Assembly (NCBI RefSeq): GCF_013213975.1
Contig: NZ_JABSST010000019.1
Coordinates: 1-40,587 of the forward strand
Direction: 5' to 3'
Source: Winogradskyella sp.
Lineage (GTDB): Bacteria; Bacteroidota; Bacteroidia; Flavobacteriales; Flavobacteriaceae
Length of the DNA stretch: 40,587 nucleotides
The notes below the pieces were generated by a model, which was not told the origin of the DNA, searched no databases, and saw only the letters and a program-made list of their open reading frames with translations. This document shows positions 25,020 through 33,802 of the stretch, one piece after another; position 1 is the stretch's first letter; every line of letters begins with the position of its first letter. Both the position numbers and the translations under genes were made by a program.

Positions 25020-26279
25020 TTACTCACCCATGGCTGCTATTAATGCAGCAGACATCCTGCGGTAAGTACCGTTTTCAAGGCGATCTCTAATCGCATCAAA
25101 AGCATCTAAAGTTTCTTTAACATCTTCTAAAGTATGCGTTGCTGTTGGAATCATTCTAAGTAGAATTAAACCTTTAGGTATTACAGGATAAACCACTATA
25201 GAACAGAATATTCCGTGATTTTCTCTTAGATCTTTTACTAAAGCCATGGCTTCTGGAATACTTCCTTTAAGATATACAGGCGTTACACAACTTTGAGTCG
25301 TTCCTATATCAAAGCCACGTGCTTTTAAACCAGACTGTAAAGCGTCAACAATGGTCCAAAGATTCTTTTTAAGTTCTGGCATAGTACGCAACATCTCTAA
25401 ACGTTTTAAGGCACCAACTGTTAAAGTCATTTGTAATGACTTGGCAAACATTTGAGAACGTAAATTATATTTTAGGAAATCTATAATTTCTTTATCACCA
25501 GCAATAAATGCACCAGTACTCGCCATAGACTTAGCAAAAGTTGCAAAATACACATCGATATCGTCTTGAACTCCTTGCTCCTCGCCTGCGCCTGCACCTG
25601 TAGCACCTAGGGTTCCAAATCCGTGTGCATCATCAACCAATAATCTAAAGTTAAATTTCTTCTTTAAAGCAACGATTTCCTTTAACCGCCCTTGCTCACC
25701 ACGCATACCAAACACACCTTCAGATATGACTAAAATACCTCCGCCTGTTTGCTCGGCCATTTTTGTAGCACGCTCTAAGTTTTTCTCCAAACTCTCAACG
25801 TCATTATGCTTATAGGTAAAGCGTTTACCCATATGCAGTCTTACACCATCAATAATACATGCATGTGCATCGACATCATAAACGATTATATCATCTTTAG
25901 CAACCAAAGCATCAATCGTAGACATGATTCCTTGGTAACCAAAATTAAGTAAATAAGCTGCCTCTTTACTAACAAACTGAGCAAGTTCGTTCTGCAACTG
26001 TTCATGCAAATCGGTATGACCAGACATCATTCTCGCACCCATTGGATAAGCAGATCCATACTTAGCAGCTGCTTCAGCATCTACTTTTCTTACTTCAGGA
26101 TGATTTGCTAATCCTAAGTAATCATTTATACTCCAGGTAATAACTTCTTTTCCTTGGAATTTCATTCTGTTAGAAATCTCCCCTTCTAACTTAGGAAATA
26201 CGAAATAACCTTCAGCTTGTGCTGCCCATTTACCTAATGGTCCTTTATCTCTGTAAATCTTATCAAATAAATCCTTCAT
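25020..26279 (-). CDS. Alpha-oxoamine synthase, probable cysteate fatty-acyltransferase (capnine synthesis)
   Basis: A 419-residue PLP enzyme of the alpha-oxoamine synthase family (KBL/BioF/SPT), which condenses an acyl thioester with an amino acid and releases CO2. The internal aldimine lysine is K250 in TFAKSMAS, the pyridine-binding aspartate D216 and H219 in VDDAHGFG, and the ring-stacking histidine H139 in DVDAHAC. The C-terminal part has the PVIPKGLILLRMIPTATHT pattern of SPT-like members. In flavobacteria an enzyme of this type joins cysteate and an acyl-CoA/ACP to make the capnine backbone of sulfonolipids; the cysteine-synthase-like gene just upstream supports this. Serine palmitoyltransferase or glycine C-acetyltransferase are alternatives. 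Confidence 0.8.
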   Translation of the reverse strand: MKDLFDKIYRDKGPLGKWAAQAEGYFVFPKLEGEISNRMKFQGKEVITWSINDYLGLANHPEVRKVDAEAAAKYGSAYPMGARMMSGHTDLHEQLQNELAQFVSKEAAYLLNFGYQGIMSTIDALVAKDDIIVYDVDAHACIIDGVRLHMGKRFTYKHNDVESLEKNLERATKMAEQTGGGILVISEGVFGMRGEQGRLKEIVALKKKFNFRLLVDDAHGFGTLGATGAGAGEEQGVQDDIDVYFATFAKSMASTGAFIAGDKEIIDFLKYNLRSQMFAKSLQMTLTVGALKRLEMLRTMPELKKNLWTIVDALQSGLKARGFDIGTTQSCVTPVYLKGSIPEAMALVKDLRENHGIFCSIVVYPVIPKGLILLRMIPTATHTLEDVKETLDAFDAIRDRLENGTYRRMSAALIAAMGE

Positions 26280-26368
26280 ACAATACGTTTGCCATTAACC
26301 CTGTTCTATGTTACAAAACACATAGAAAAGTTAAATAGTCTTAGTTATTTTAATTTTATTACTGTGCG

Positions 26369-26376
26369 CAAAATTA
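26369..26376 (-). promoter_or_regulatory. -7 element (minus strand) for the oxoamine synthase
   Basis: On the minus strand TAATTTTG, matching TAnnTTTG. Transcription would begin near 26362, giving an 80-base leader before the start at 26279. Confidence 0.5.
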
Positions 26377-26437
26377 GGTAATAATATTATGAATGCATAA
26401 TATTATTTACTTGAACTATTCACTAAGTTTTAAACAT

Positions 26438-26464
26438 AAAAAAAGCCTACCAACCAAGGTAGGC
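26438..26464 (-). terminator. Rho-independent terminator of the cysteate-synthase-like gene
   Basis: Read on the minus strand: GCCTACC, a 6-base loop, GGTAGGC, then seven T. It falls between the two probable sulfonolipid genes, so they are separate transcription units. Confidence 0.85.
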
Positions 26465-26483
26465 CTTATATTTTTATAACCTA

Positions 26484-27521
26484 CTACTTCACATACTGAA
26501 TTGTAGTAGACACTTCATTTTTACTGTCAAAAAAGCCTTGATCAGACATCCATTTATCGCTATACACTTTACTCATATATCGTGACCCATGATCTGGGAA
26601 CACCACAACAATCTTATCTGTTGCCTTAAATTCGCCTTCAGCATTTAATTGTTTTAATGCTTGCATTGCAGCACCACTAGTATAACCAACGAATATACCT
26701 TCCGTATTAGAAATTTCTCTTGCTGTATGTGCACTCTCTTCGTCTGTTACTTTAACAAACTTATCTATTAAATCGAAATCTGTTGCCGTCGGGATTAAAT
26801 TCTTTCCTAAGCCTTCTATCCGATATGGATAAATCTCCTTTTCATCAAACTCACGTGTTTCATGGTACTTCTTTAAAACAGAACCATAAGCATCAACACC
26901 TATAATCTTTACATTTGGATTTTGCTCCTTCAAGTATTTTGCAATACCAGAAATCGTTCCACCTGTTCCACTACAAGCAACTAAGTGCGTAATTTCACCG
27001 TTAGTTTGATTCCATATCTCTGGACCCGTTGAATTATAATGTGCATCAATGTTTAATTGATTGAAGTACTGGTTAATATAAATAGAACCTTTAATTTCTT
27101 CATGTAAGCGTTTAGCAACCTGATAATAGGATCTAGGATCATCAGCGTTAACATGAGCTGGACAAACATAAACCTTCGCACCCATTGACTTTAACATGTC
27201 AATCTTATCAGCTGAAGATTTAGAACTTACAGCAAGGATACACTCATATCCTTTAATGATACTCACCATAGCGATACTGAAACCCGTATTACCAGAAGTC
27301 GTTTCAATAATCGTATCGCCAGGAGATAAAATTCCCTGACGCTCAGCTTCTTCAATGATGTGTAATGCTATTCTATCTTTAGAGGAATGACCTGGGTTAA
27401 ATGCTTCAACTTTTGCGAAAAAGTTACCATCAAAATCAGAGGTCATTTTATTGAGTTTGATAAGGGGTGTACTACCTATTAACTGTAATACATTATCAAA
27501 TACATTTTTGTTGTTCTCCAT
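26484..27521 (-). CDS. Cysteine-synthase family PLP enzyme, probable cysteate synthase
   Basis: A 345-residue fold-type II PLP lyase related to cysteine synthase and cystathionine beta-synthase. The Schiff-base lysine is K48 in [11 protein letters not shown]. The asparagine loop is TTSGNTGF and the phosphate-binding glycine loop is [10 protein letters not shown]. It lacks the C-terminal CBS regulatory domains. The active-site segment GHSSKDR differs from the GSVKDR form usual in CysK, suggesting another substrate. Being next to an oxoamine synthase, it is best read as the enzyme making cysteate (from O-phosphoserine or a similar donor plus sulfite) for sulfonolipids. Ordinary cysteine or cystathionine synthesis cannot be ruled out. 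Confidence 0.75.
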   Translation of the reverse strand: MENNKNVFDNVLQLIGSTPLIKLNKMTSDFDGNFFAKVEAFNPGHSSKDRIALHIIEEAERQGILSPGDTIIETTSGNTGFSIAMVSIIKGYECILAVSSKSSADKIDMLKSMGAKVYVCPAHVNADDPRSYYQVAKRLHEEIKGSIYINQYFNQLNIDAHYNSTGPEIWNQTNGEITHLVACSGTGGTISGIAKYLKEQNPNVKIIGVDAYGSVLKKYHETREFDEKEIYPYRIEGLGKNLIPTATDFDLIDKFVKVTDEESAHTAREISNTEGIFVGYTSGAAMQALKQLNAEGEFKATDKIVVVFPDHGSRYMSKVYSDKWMSDQGFFDSKNEVSTTIQYVK

Positions 27522-27574
27522 AAATGTTAATTTCTGTTATCTAAAACGAAGTCGTATAGACACATAAAACCTTG

Positions 27575-27582
27575 CAAAAGTA
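27575..27582 (-). promoter_or_regulatory. -7 element (minus strand) for the cysteate-synthase-like gene
   Basis: On the minus strand TACTTTTG, an exact TAnnTTTG match, 54 bases upstream of the start at 27521 and within the 76-base gap after the oligopeptidase gene. Confidence 0.55.
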
Positions 27583-27597
27583 ACATTTTTTTTTGAA

Positions 27598-29658
27598 CTA
27601 GCTCGAAATACCTTCCAAATCTAAAAGGAAGGCAAATTCTTCAGCCTCTTCCTTAAGACTTTCGAATCTTCCAGAGGCTCCACCATGACCTGCATTCATG
27701 TTGGTTTTAAGGTACAATTGGTTACTATCTGTTTTTAATTCACGTAATTTTGCAACCCATTTTGCAGGTTCCCAATATTGGACCTGAGAATCGTGCAATC
27801 CAGCGGTAACTAGCATATTTGGATAAGATTTAGACGTCACATTATCGTAAGGTGAATACGACTTCATATAGTCATAATAGAGCTTATCGTTAGGATTACC
27901 CCATTCATCATATTCTCCAGTCGTTAACGGAATAGAATCATCTAACATCGTGGTAATTACATCCACAAAAGGGACGGCGGCAACAACTCCGTTATAGAGT
28001 TCTGGGGCTTCATTAATAACAACTCCCATTAACAATCCCCCAGCACTTCCACCCATAGCATAAAGATGCTTAGAAGAGGTAAATCGTTCCTTAATTAAAT
28101 AGACAGAGCACGCAATAAAATCAGTAAACGTATTTTTCTTTTTTAGAAGTTTTCCATCTTCATACCAAGGTCTACCTAAATACTCACCTCCTCGTACATG
28201 AGAAATGGCATAAATAAACCCTCGATCTAACAAGCTCAATCGAATCGTTGAAAAATAGGGATCTACTGTCGATCCATAACTGCCATATGCATATTGTAAC
28301 AATGGGCTGTTTCCATCTTTTTTAACACCCTTTTTATAGACCAAGGATATTGGAATTTTTGTACCATCATTAGCAGTTGCCCAAATACGTTCAGACACGT
28401 AATTGTCCTTGTTAAATGCCCCGCCTAAAACTTCCTGCTCTTTAAGAACACGCCTTTCTTTAGAAATCATATTAAACTCAATGACTGAAGCAGGAGTTGT
28501 AAGTGCGTTATAACCAAACCTAAGTATGTTAGTGTCGAACTCAACATTAGTAGTCGTATAGGCTGTATACGTTTCATTATCAAAAGGCAAATAGTAATCA
28601 TCAGTATTATCCCACCGCATTATTCGAATTTGGTTAAGACCATTTCGTCGCTCACTAACTACCAAGAAGTCTTTAAAAATATCTACGTTTTCGATCAGGG
28701 TATCTGCTCTATGTGCTATGACTTCTTCCCAACTTTCCATAACCCTATCCGATTCATTGCATCGCATCAGTTTAAAGTTAGTGGCCTTGTCCTTATTGGT
28801 TAAAATGTAAAATTGATCTTGATAATGTGAAATACTGTATTCTAACCCACGTACTCTCGGATAAAACACCTCAAACTTACCATTCGGATCATTTGCGTTG
28901 AGTAGATGATACTCATTAGTTAATGTACTATAACACGCAATGATAATATATTTTCTGGATTTGGATTTATAAACCGTTGTCCCGTAGGTATCGTCTTCCT
29001 CTTGAAACACTAACACATCCTTAGTTTTACCCAAGGTATGTCTATAAATTTGATAGGCTCTTAAGGTAACCTCATCTTTTTTAGTGTAAAATAAAGTTTG
29101 GTTATCATTTGCCCAACTCGATGAACCTGTCGTATTAGGTATGGCATCGGACTTTATTTGCCCAGTCGTAAGATCTTTTACATATATGGTATAATTACGA
29201 CGCCCTGTTTTATCAATTCCGAAAGAGACTAAGGTATTATCAGGGCTTATGCTAATTCCTGCTAATTTAAAATAGCGCTCTCCCTCTGCCATCGCATTAC
29301 AATCAAATAGTAATTCTTCAGGATTATCCAAACTATCTTTCTTACGCAAATAAATAGGATAATCTTTTCCCTTTTCAAATTTTGTAATGTACCAATACCC
29401 ATTGTATTTGTAAGGTACAGAAGAATCATCCTCTTTTATCCTTCCCTTCATTTCCTCAAAAAGATCCTTTTGAAAGGCTTTTGTATGCGCCATAGACTCA
29501 TCACAATAGGCATTTTCAGCATTTAAGTAATTTATGACTTCAGGATGTTCCCTATCCTTCATCCAAAAATAATTATCGATACGTATGTCGTTATGCTTCT
29601 CTAATTGTTGCGGTTTTTTTTTCGCTAACGGTGCCTTTATTATAGAATTGGATGCCAT
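27598..29658 (-). CDS. ptrB: Oligopeptidase B (prolyl oligopeptidase family S9A)
   Basis: A 686-residue serine peptidase that cuts short peptides after basic residues. An N-terminal seven-bladed propeller (about 75-420) gates the active site; the C-terminal alpha/beta-hydrolase domain holds S538 in GGSAGG, D623 in GLHDSQVQYWEP and H658 in MNAGHGG. The early FWMKDREHPEV (31-41) and late HVRGGEYLGRPWYEDG are family signatures. No signal peptide is seen, so it is probably cytosolic. Length is normal. It is divergent from the YbaB gene. Confidence 0.92.
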   Translation of the reverse strand: MASNSIIKAPLAKKKPQQLEKHNDIRIDNYFWMKDREHPEVINYLNAENAYCDESMAHTKAFQKDLFEEMKGRIKEDDSSVPYKYNGYWYITKFEKGKDYPIYLRKKDSLDNPEELLFDCNAMAEGERYFKLAGISISPDNTLVSFGIDKTGRRNYTIYVKDLTTGQIKSDAIPNTTGSSSWANDNQTLFYTKKDEVTLRAYQIYRHTLGKTKDVLVFQEEDDTYGTTVYKSKSRKYIIIACYSTLTNEYHLLNANDPNGKFEVFYPRVRGLEYSISHYQDQFYILTNKDKATNFKLMRCNESDRVMESWEEVIAHRADTLIENVDIFKDFLVVSERRNGLNQIRIMRWDNTDDYYLPFDNETYTAYTTTNVEFDTNILRFGYNALTTPASVIEFNMISKERRVLKEQEVLGGAFNKDNYVSERIWATANDGTKIPISLVYKKGVKKDGNSPLLQYAYGSYGSTVDPYFSTIRLSLLDRGFIYAISHVRGGEYLGRPWYEDGKLLKKKNTFTDFIACSVYLIKERFTSSKHLYAMGGSAGGLLMGVVINEAPELYNGVVAAVPFVDVITTMLDDSIPLTTGEYDEWGNPNDKLYYDYMKSYSPYDNVTSKSYPNMLVTAGLHDSQVQYWEPAKWVAKLRELKTDSNQLYLKTNMNAGHGGASGRFESLKEEAEEFAFLLDLEGISS

Positions 29659-29700
29659 TATTTTTAGGAAAATTTTAATCTATAAAGTGGCGCAATTTAC

Positions 29701-29708
29701 TAATTTTG
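29701..29708 (+). promoter_or_regulatory. -7 element for the YbaB/EbfC gene
   Basis: TAATTTTG matches TAnnTTTG and ends 27 bases before the start codon at 29736. Confidence 0.55.
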
Positions 29709-29735
29709 CATCGTAATAATTAAAAAGAAGCGATT

Positions 29736-30056
29736 ATGTTTGGAGATATGATGGGTATGATGAGTAAATTGAAAGACGCTCAAAAAAAAGTTGAAGAGAC
29801 CAAAGAACGGCTACATACCGTACTTATAGACGAAGAAAGTAATGACCATAAACTAAAAGTTACTATTACAGCAAACCGTACAATTAAATCTATTGCTATA
29901 GATGACGAGCTGTTACAAGATAAAGATATGCTTGAAGATTATTTAATTCTTACCTTAAATAAGGCTATTGAGAAAGCTACTAGTGTGCATGAAGCCGAAA
30001 TAGCAGCTGTGGCTAAAGCTGGAATTCCTAATATTCCAGGAATGGATATGTTTTAG
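29736..30056 (+). CDS. YbaB/EbfC family nucleoid-associated protein
   Basis: A 106-residue DNA-binding protein of the YbaB/EbfC family. It begins [26 protein letters not shown] (helix 1), has the central strands ([20 protein letters not shown]) and a C-terminal helix with [16 protein letters not shown]. Family members form tweezer-like dimers on DNA. Unlike many bacteria there is no dnaX or recR beside it. The ATG is preceded by a TAnnTTTG element. Confidence 0.88.
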   Translation: MFGDMMGMMSKLKDAQKKVEETKERLHTVLIDEESNDHKLKVTITANRTIKSIAIDDELLQDKDMLEDYLILTLNKAIEKATSVHEAEIAAVAKAGIPNIPGMDMF

Positions 30057-30263
30057 TAATCCGATTTTAATGTACTATGAGCCAATTATTTAACAATCCC
30101 TGATAATAATTCTAAATAAAACTTTTTAATATTTTACCACATAACACAGGGGATAAAATTACCCCTTAACAACATATATAATCGACTAACTACCTGTTAA
30201 ACTGGTCATATCCGAAACTTTTGCGCTTGAACTAAAAAGTGCTGATTATCAAATGTTAAGATA

Positions 30264-30271
30264 TATATTTG
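30264..30271 (+). promoter_or_regulatory. -7 element for the 30305 lipoprotein gene
   Basis: TATATTTG matches TAnnTTTG, 33 bases upstream of the start at 30305. The rest of the gap 30057-30304 holds no gene or terminator I can support. Confidence 0.5.
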
Positions 30272-30304
30272 TTTCATAGATGCTATTAACTAAAATTACT
30301 TGTA

Positions 30305-31474
30305 ATGAAACAATTATCTAAATTAATCTTATTGACGATGCTTGCTATTTTCGCATCGTGTCAAAACGAATCAACCGAAGAACAAAGCCTTGACGAGCAA
30401 AGAGGTGCTATCCGTGAAATTGACGGAAGGGTTGTTGGGGATGGTGAATTAGACGCAGACTTAGTCTTTGATCCTGCAACACAAGAAGTTGCTGAAAGAG
30501 AAAATGATGGTCTCTCTGTAGCTGTTCTTAATTCAACTACTGCTAATTCGGAAATTGCTTACATCGAGTCTTTATTACCTGAAACTGTAAATGTAACTAC
30601 AACAGCAAAGCCTGGTGCTAATGCTTACTTCGATTTATCAATCTCTGACCCATCTGGATTTTTATCTGGAACAGAAATCCCAGCATGGTGCGCTGATCAG
30701 GATTTAAGCCTAAATGCTAATGAAACTTTAGATTTTGATGTGTATTCATCTTATGGTGATTTACCAGAAGGAAGATTTGAAGTACCGGAAAATTTTGATA
30801 AAGTAAACTGGTTATTAAACCAAACAATTGTTGGTGAAAGTAGTCCTAATGGACTAGGCGAGTATACTTTTGGTCATATTCAGTATGCAATTTGGCTATT
30901 AGTAGACGACTCAGTATGTCAAGTTTGTACGTTCTTAAGTGATCCAACTGGAAACTGGAATGCTGATGGTAACGATATTGCTAAAGCTGAAGAACTTAGA
31001 GACTTGGCTCTGAATAATGGTGATGGTTTTGTACCAACTTATGGTGAGCAATTAGCCGTTGTATTAGTGCCTGAAGGTAAACAATCAGTTGTAATAACTG
31101 TAGAAGTTACTGAGCAACCTTGTAGTGATTGTATCGGTAAAGTAGATCATATTACTTTTAACTGGGATTGGCACAGAAGCTATAGAGTACAATTAGTTCA
31201 GCGTTATGAAAATACTTGTTATGGCGTTTTAATCTACAATGATATTGTAAATGCTGGTCAAGATTTCTCAGTAGAAGGCTATAACCATGATGGCTCGTTT
31301 GGTAAGTGGATATATGTTTTCTTAAACGGGTGTTACTACACTAAATTTAGAACAGATTGTAACTTAAATATTGGACCTGGCTATAAGCGTGGTGTAATCG
31401 AAGTTGTTGAAGGTACAAGTACACATGGTGGAGAATTATGTGAGTACGAAAACAACTATCACTGCTGGTGGTAA
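30305..31474 (+). CDS. Cys-rich lipoprotein with a possible thioester (TED-like) domain
   Basis: A 389-residue exported lipoprotein: lipobox FASC with C19, then an acidic linker (20-70). Residues about 80-265 hold PAWCADQD (C129) and GHIQYAIWLLVDD (Q193, W197). This order resembles the Cys motif and the hydrophobic-QxxhW motif of bacterial thioester domains, which form a Cys-Gln bond and attach covalently to host or substrate amines. Residues 278-389 look like a beta-sandwich ending in THGGELC. Further cysteines are C205/C208 (CQVC), C273/C276 (CSDC), C305, C343, C352, C379 and C387, some of which probably form disulfides. The thioester reading is inference. It is a single gene with its own promoter and terminator. 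Confidence 0.75.
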   Translation: MKQLSKLILLTMLAIFASCQNESTEEQSLDEQRGAIREIDGRVVGDGELDADLVFDPATQEVAERENDGLSVAVLNSTTANSEIAYIESLLPETVNVTTTAKPGANAYFDLSISDPSGFLSGTEIPAWCADQDLSLNANETLDFDVYSSYGDLPEGRFEVPENFDKVNWLLNQTIVGESSPNGLGEYTFGHIQYAIWLLVDDSVCQVCTFLSDPTGNWNADGNDIAKAEELRDLALNNGDGFVPTYGEQLAVVLVPEGKQSVVITVEVTEQPCSDCIGKVDHITFNWDWHRSYRVQLVQRYENTCYGVLIYNDIVNAGQDFSVEGYNHDGSFGKWIYVFLNGCYYTKFRTDCNLNIGPGYKRGVIEVVEGTSTHGGELCEYENNYHCWW

Positions 31475-31530
31475 TTCAGAAATTAAAAATCTCTGATGCT
31501 AAGACTAAATATGTAGCAATTAACAATAAC

Positions 31531-31560
31531 AAAAGAGGAGACCCAAACGTCTCCTCTTTT
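31531..31560 (+). terminator. Rho-independent terminator
   Basis: A perfect 12-bp stem (31531-31542 with 31549-31560), a 6-base loop, then further T. It ends the lipoprotein transcript, and its A-rich left side would also work for the convergent threonine aldolase. Confidence 0.92.
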
Positions 31561-31583
31561 TTTGCTCTCTATGAAATTCTTTT

Positions 31584-32603
31584 TTATAACTCTTGTAATG
31601 CTAATAAAAGCTTCATATGCATGTCATCAGTATAGTCTAAATGCGTCACCATTCTTAGCTTACGACTTCCCATACCAATTATGTGGATGTGCTTTTCGCT
31701 AAGTTTATTTAAAAACTCCGTTTCATCAATATGATCTTTTAATTCAAAAATGATAATGTTGGTTTCTACAGGCTCTACCTTTTTTACAGATGCCATCTTT
31801 TTAAGAACCTCACCAATGGCTTTAGCTTTTTTATGATCTTCTGCCAAACGCTCCAAATGATTATCTAGAGCATATAAGCCTGCAGCGGCTAAATAACCGA
31901 CCTGACGCATACCGCCACCTAGAATTTTACGCACACGCATTGCCCCTTTCATAAGATCTTTATTACCTAATAAAACAGATCCAATAGGACATCCTAAGCC
32001 TTTGCTCAAGCAGACAGAAATCGTATCAAATAATTCACCATATTGCTTAGGATTTTCATTTTTTGCAATAAGCGCATTCCAAAGTCGGGCTCCATCAAGA
32101 TGAAACCCCAAATTATGGCGATTAGCAACCTCTTTAATTTGTTTCAATTCTTCAAAATCCCAACACGCACCACCACCTTTATTGGTTGTGTTTTCAACAG
32201 CAATTAAAGAGGTTAATGGACTATGATAAAAATCTGGAGGATTTATTGAAATTTCCGCTTGATTAGCTGTAAACATACCACGATGACCATCGATGAGTTT
32301 ACATGAAATGCCACTGTTAAATGAAGCACCACCACCCTCATAATTATAAATATGAGCATACTTATCACAAATAACTTGTTCCCCTGGATTGGTATGAAGT
32401 TTTAATGCCGTCTGGTTAGCCATACTCCCTGTTGGAAAAAACAAAGCTTCGTCCATACCAAATAGTTCCGCTAAACGCCGCTCAAGGGTATTCATTGATG
32501 GATCCTCCTTATATACATCATCTCCAACCCTAGCACTTAACATGGCCTCTAGCATACCATTCGTAGGTTTAGTCAGTGTATCACTCCGTAAATCTATTTT
32601 CAT
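31584..32603 (-). CDS. Low-specificity L-threonine aldolase
   Basis: A 339-residue fold-type I PLP enzyme that splits threonine (and allo-threonine) to glycine and acetaldehyde in the cytosol. It opens IDLRSDTLTKPT (3-14), a family signature. The PLP lysine is K201 in CLSKGLGCPIGS, the catalytic histidine H84 in KYAHIYNYEGG, and FHLDGARLWNA holds the PLP aspartate. The frame is open upstream to 32642, but that would overlap the ATP-grasp gene, so the ATG at 32603 is used. It lies 19 bases after the ATP-grasp gene and may be co-transcribed. Confidence 0.9.
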   Translation of the reverse strand: MKIDLRSDTLTKPTNGMLEAMLSARVGDDVYKEDPSMNTLERRLAELFGMDEALFFPTGSMANQTALKLHTNPGEQVICDKYAHIYNYEGGGASFNSGISCKLIDGHRGMFTANQAEISINPPDFYHSPLTSLIAVENTTNKGGGACWDFEELKQIKEVANRHNLGFHLDGARLWNALIAKNENPKQYGELFDTISVCLSKGLGCPIGSVLLGNKDLMKGAMRVRKILGGGMRQVGYLAAAGLYALDNHLERLAEDHKKAKAIGEVLKKMASVKKVEPVETNIIIFELKDHIDETEFLNKLSEKHIHIIGMGSRKLRMVTHLDYTDDMHMKLLLALQEL

Positions 32604-32622
32604 TTGTGTTTTTTTTATAAAA

Positions 32623-33774
32623 TTAACTCGTTGATTTCTCAATTTTAGAGACTATTACATTTTTTGTTCGCCAAAAAAACTTGTAAATCATTGGTAAAGG
32701 GTCTTTCAAAGCAAAGCCTAATGATGTGTTTCTTTTTAAAAATCTAAAATTAAATAATAGTCTTGGCTGTTTTACGACCTGCCTTGTTAATCCTTTAAGA
32801 TTAAAGTAGGGTATTCGCAACCCTTTGTCATTAGGAATTATTGCGTTCAAAGTAAGCAAACAGCATAAGTACGGAAAATTAATTCCAGCAATAGCTGATG
32901 CATCTGTATTTATCCAAAACCTAGGATTAATTTCTATGACCTTATATGTATTGTCCAATCTATCGAATCGCACATCAACATTTGCTACACCTGACCATTG
33001 CATACTCTTCATAAGTTTAGAAAGTAATTTGTATACTTCGGGTTCGTCAAAAAAATCGAAACCAATCTGTGGACTGGATTCCTCTCGAAGATAAACGCTA
33101 CCTCTTTGCATGTTATATGTCTCAATCTCACCGTCAAGACATAAAACATTACACGAAATATCATAACCTTCAATATACTCCTGAATAATTGTATCACATG
33201 CATAAGTTCGTGTCTCACAATACGCATTCACAGCGTCTTTATCAATTAAAACTTTAATTTGTTGTCCACCACCAAAACCTGTAACTGGTTTTACGATAAC
33301 AGGAAAATCAAAATTCAAATCTTCAGGAATGCTTTTGGATTTTACAATTACACTTTTAGGGCATGCTATACCATTTTTTTTTAAATGAAGATATAAGGCG
33401 CCTTTTTCTATTGCTATTTCAAATTCCTTCAAACCTGGCAAGGGACATAACTTATCGATATGCTTGAGTTGTGCCTGATGAACAATTAATTTTCGAATAC
33501 CTAGTTCGAACACAGGAAGAATCACATCAATTTGTGACTTTTCTACTGCTGAATTGATGTTTTGAATCCAACCAGCAGTATCTGTTTTTGGATAAAACAA
33601 TAAACGCTTTACATTTCGTGAATATTTCAAATAATTGTGCTTATTTGATGTCATAACAAACACATCTATTTCTTTTTCAAGAGAAAGACAATTCAGTACT
33701 TGAAGTACAAGCGAGGTATGATCATCACCATCTGGAATTAAAACATTTATTGGTGTTTTAATAGTACTCTTCAT
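32623..33774 (-). CDS. ATP-grasp ligase of unknown substrate (PylC/CarB-like)
   Basis: A 383-residue ATP-grasp enzyme: N-terminal Rossmann-like domain (1-120), central ATP-grasp with FPVIVKPVTGFGGGQQI (the ATP-binding lysine and glycine-rich loop, about 156-172), IIQEYIEGYDIS, and the magnesium site VIEINPRFW. The C-terminal 80 residues are basic. Such proteins join a carboxylate to an amine through an acyl-phosphate, often in small-molecule or cell-surface amino-acid ligation. No biosynthetic partner is evident apart from threonine aldolase just downstream, so the substrate is open. It is 28 bases downstream of the metalloprotease gene. Confidence 0.8.
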   Translation of the reverse strand: MKSTIKTPINVLIPDGDDHTSLVLQVLNCLSLEKEIDVFVMTSNKHNYLKYSRNVKRLLFYPKTDTAGWIQNINSAVEKSQIDVILPVFELGIRKLIVHQAQLKHIDKLCPLPGLKEFEIAIEKGALYLHLKKNGIACPKSVIVKSKSIPEDLNFDFPVIVKPVTGFGGGQQIKVLIDKDAVNAYCETRTYACDTIIQEYIEGYDISCNVLCLDGEIETYNMQRGSVYLREESSPQIGFDFFDEPEVYKLLSKLMKSMQWSGVANVDVRFDRLDNTYKVIEINPRFWINTDASAIAGINFPYLCCLLTLNAIIPNDKGLRIPYFNLKGLTRQVVKQPRLLFNFRFLKRNTSLGFALKDPLPMIYKFFWRTKNVIVSKIEKSTS

Positions 33775-33802
33775 AAAATTATGTGCACAACTTATTTTAT
33801 TC

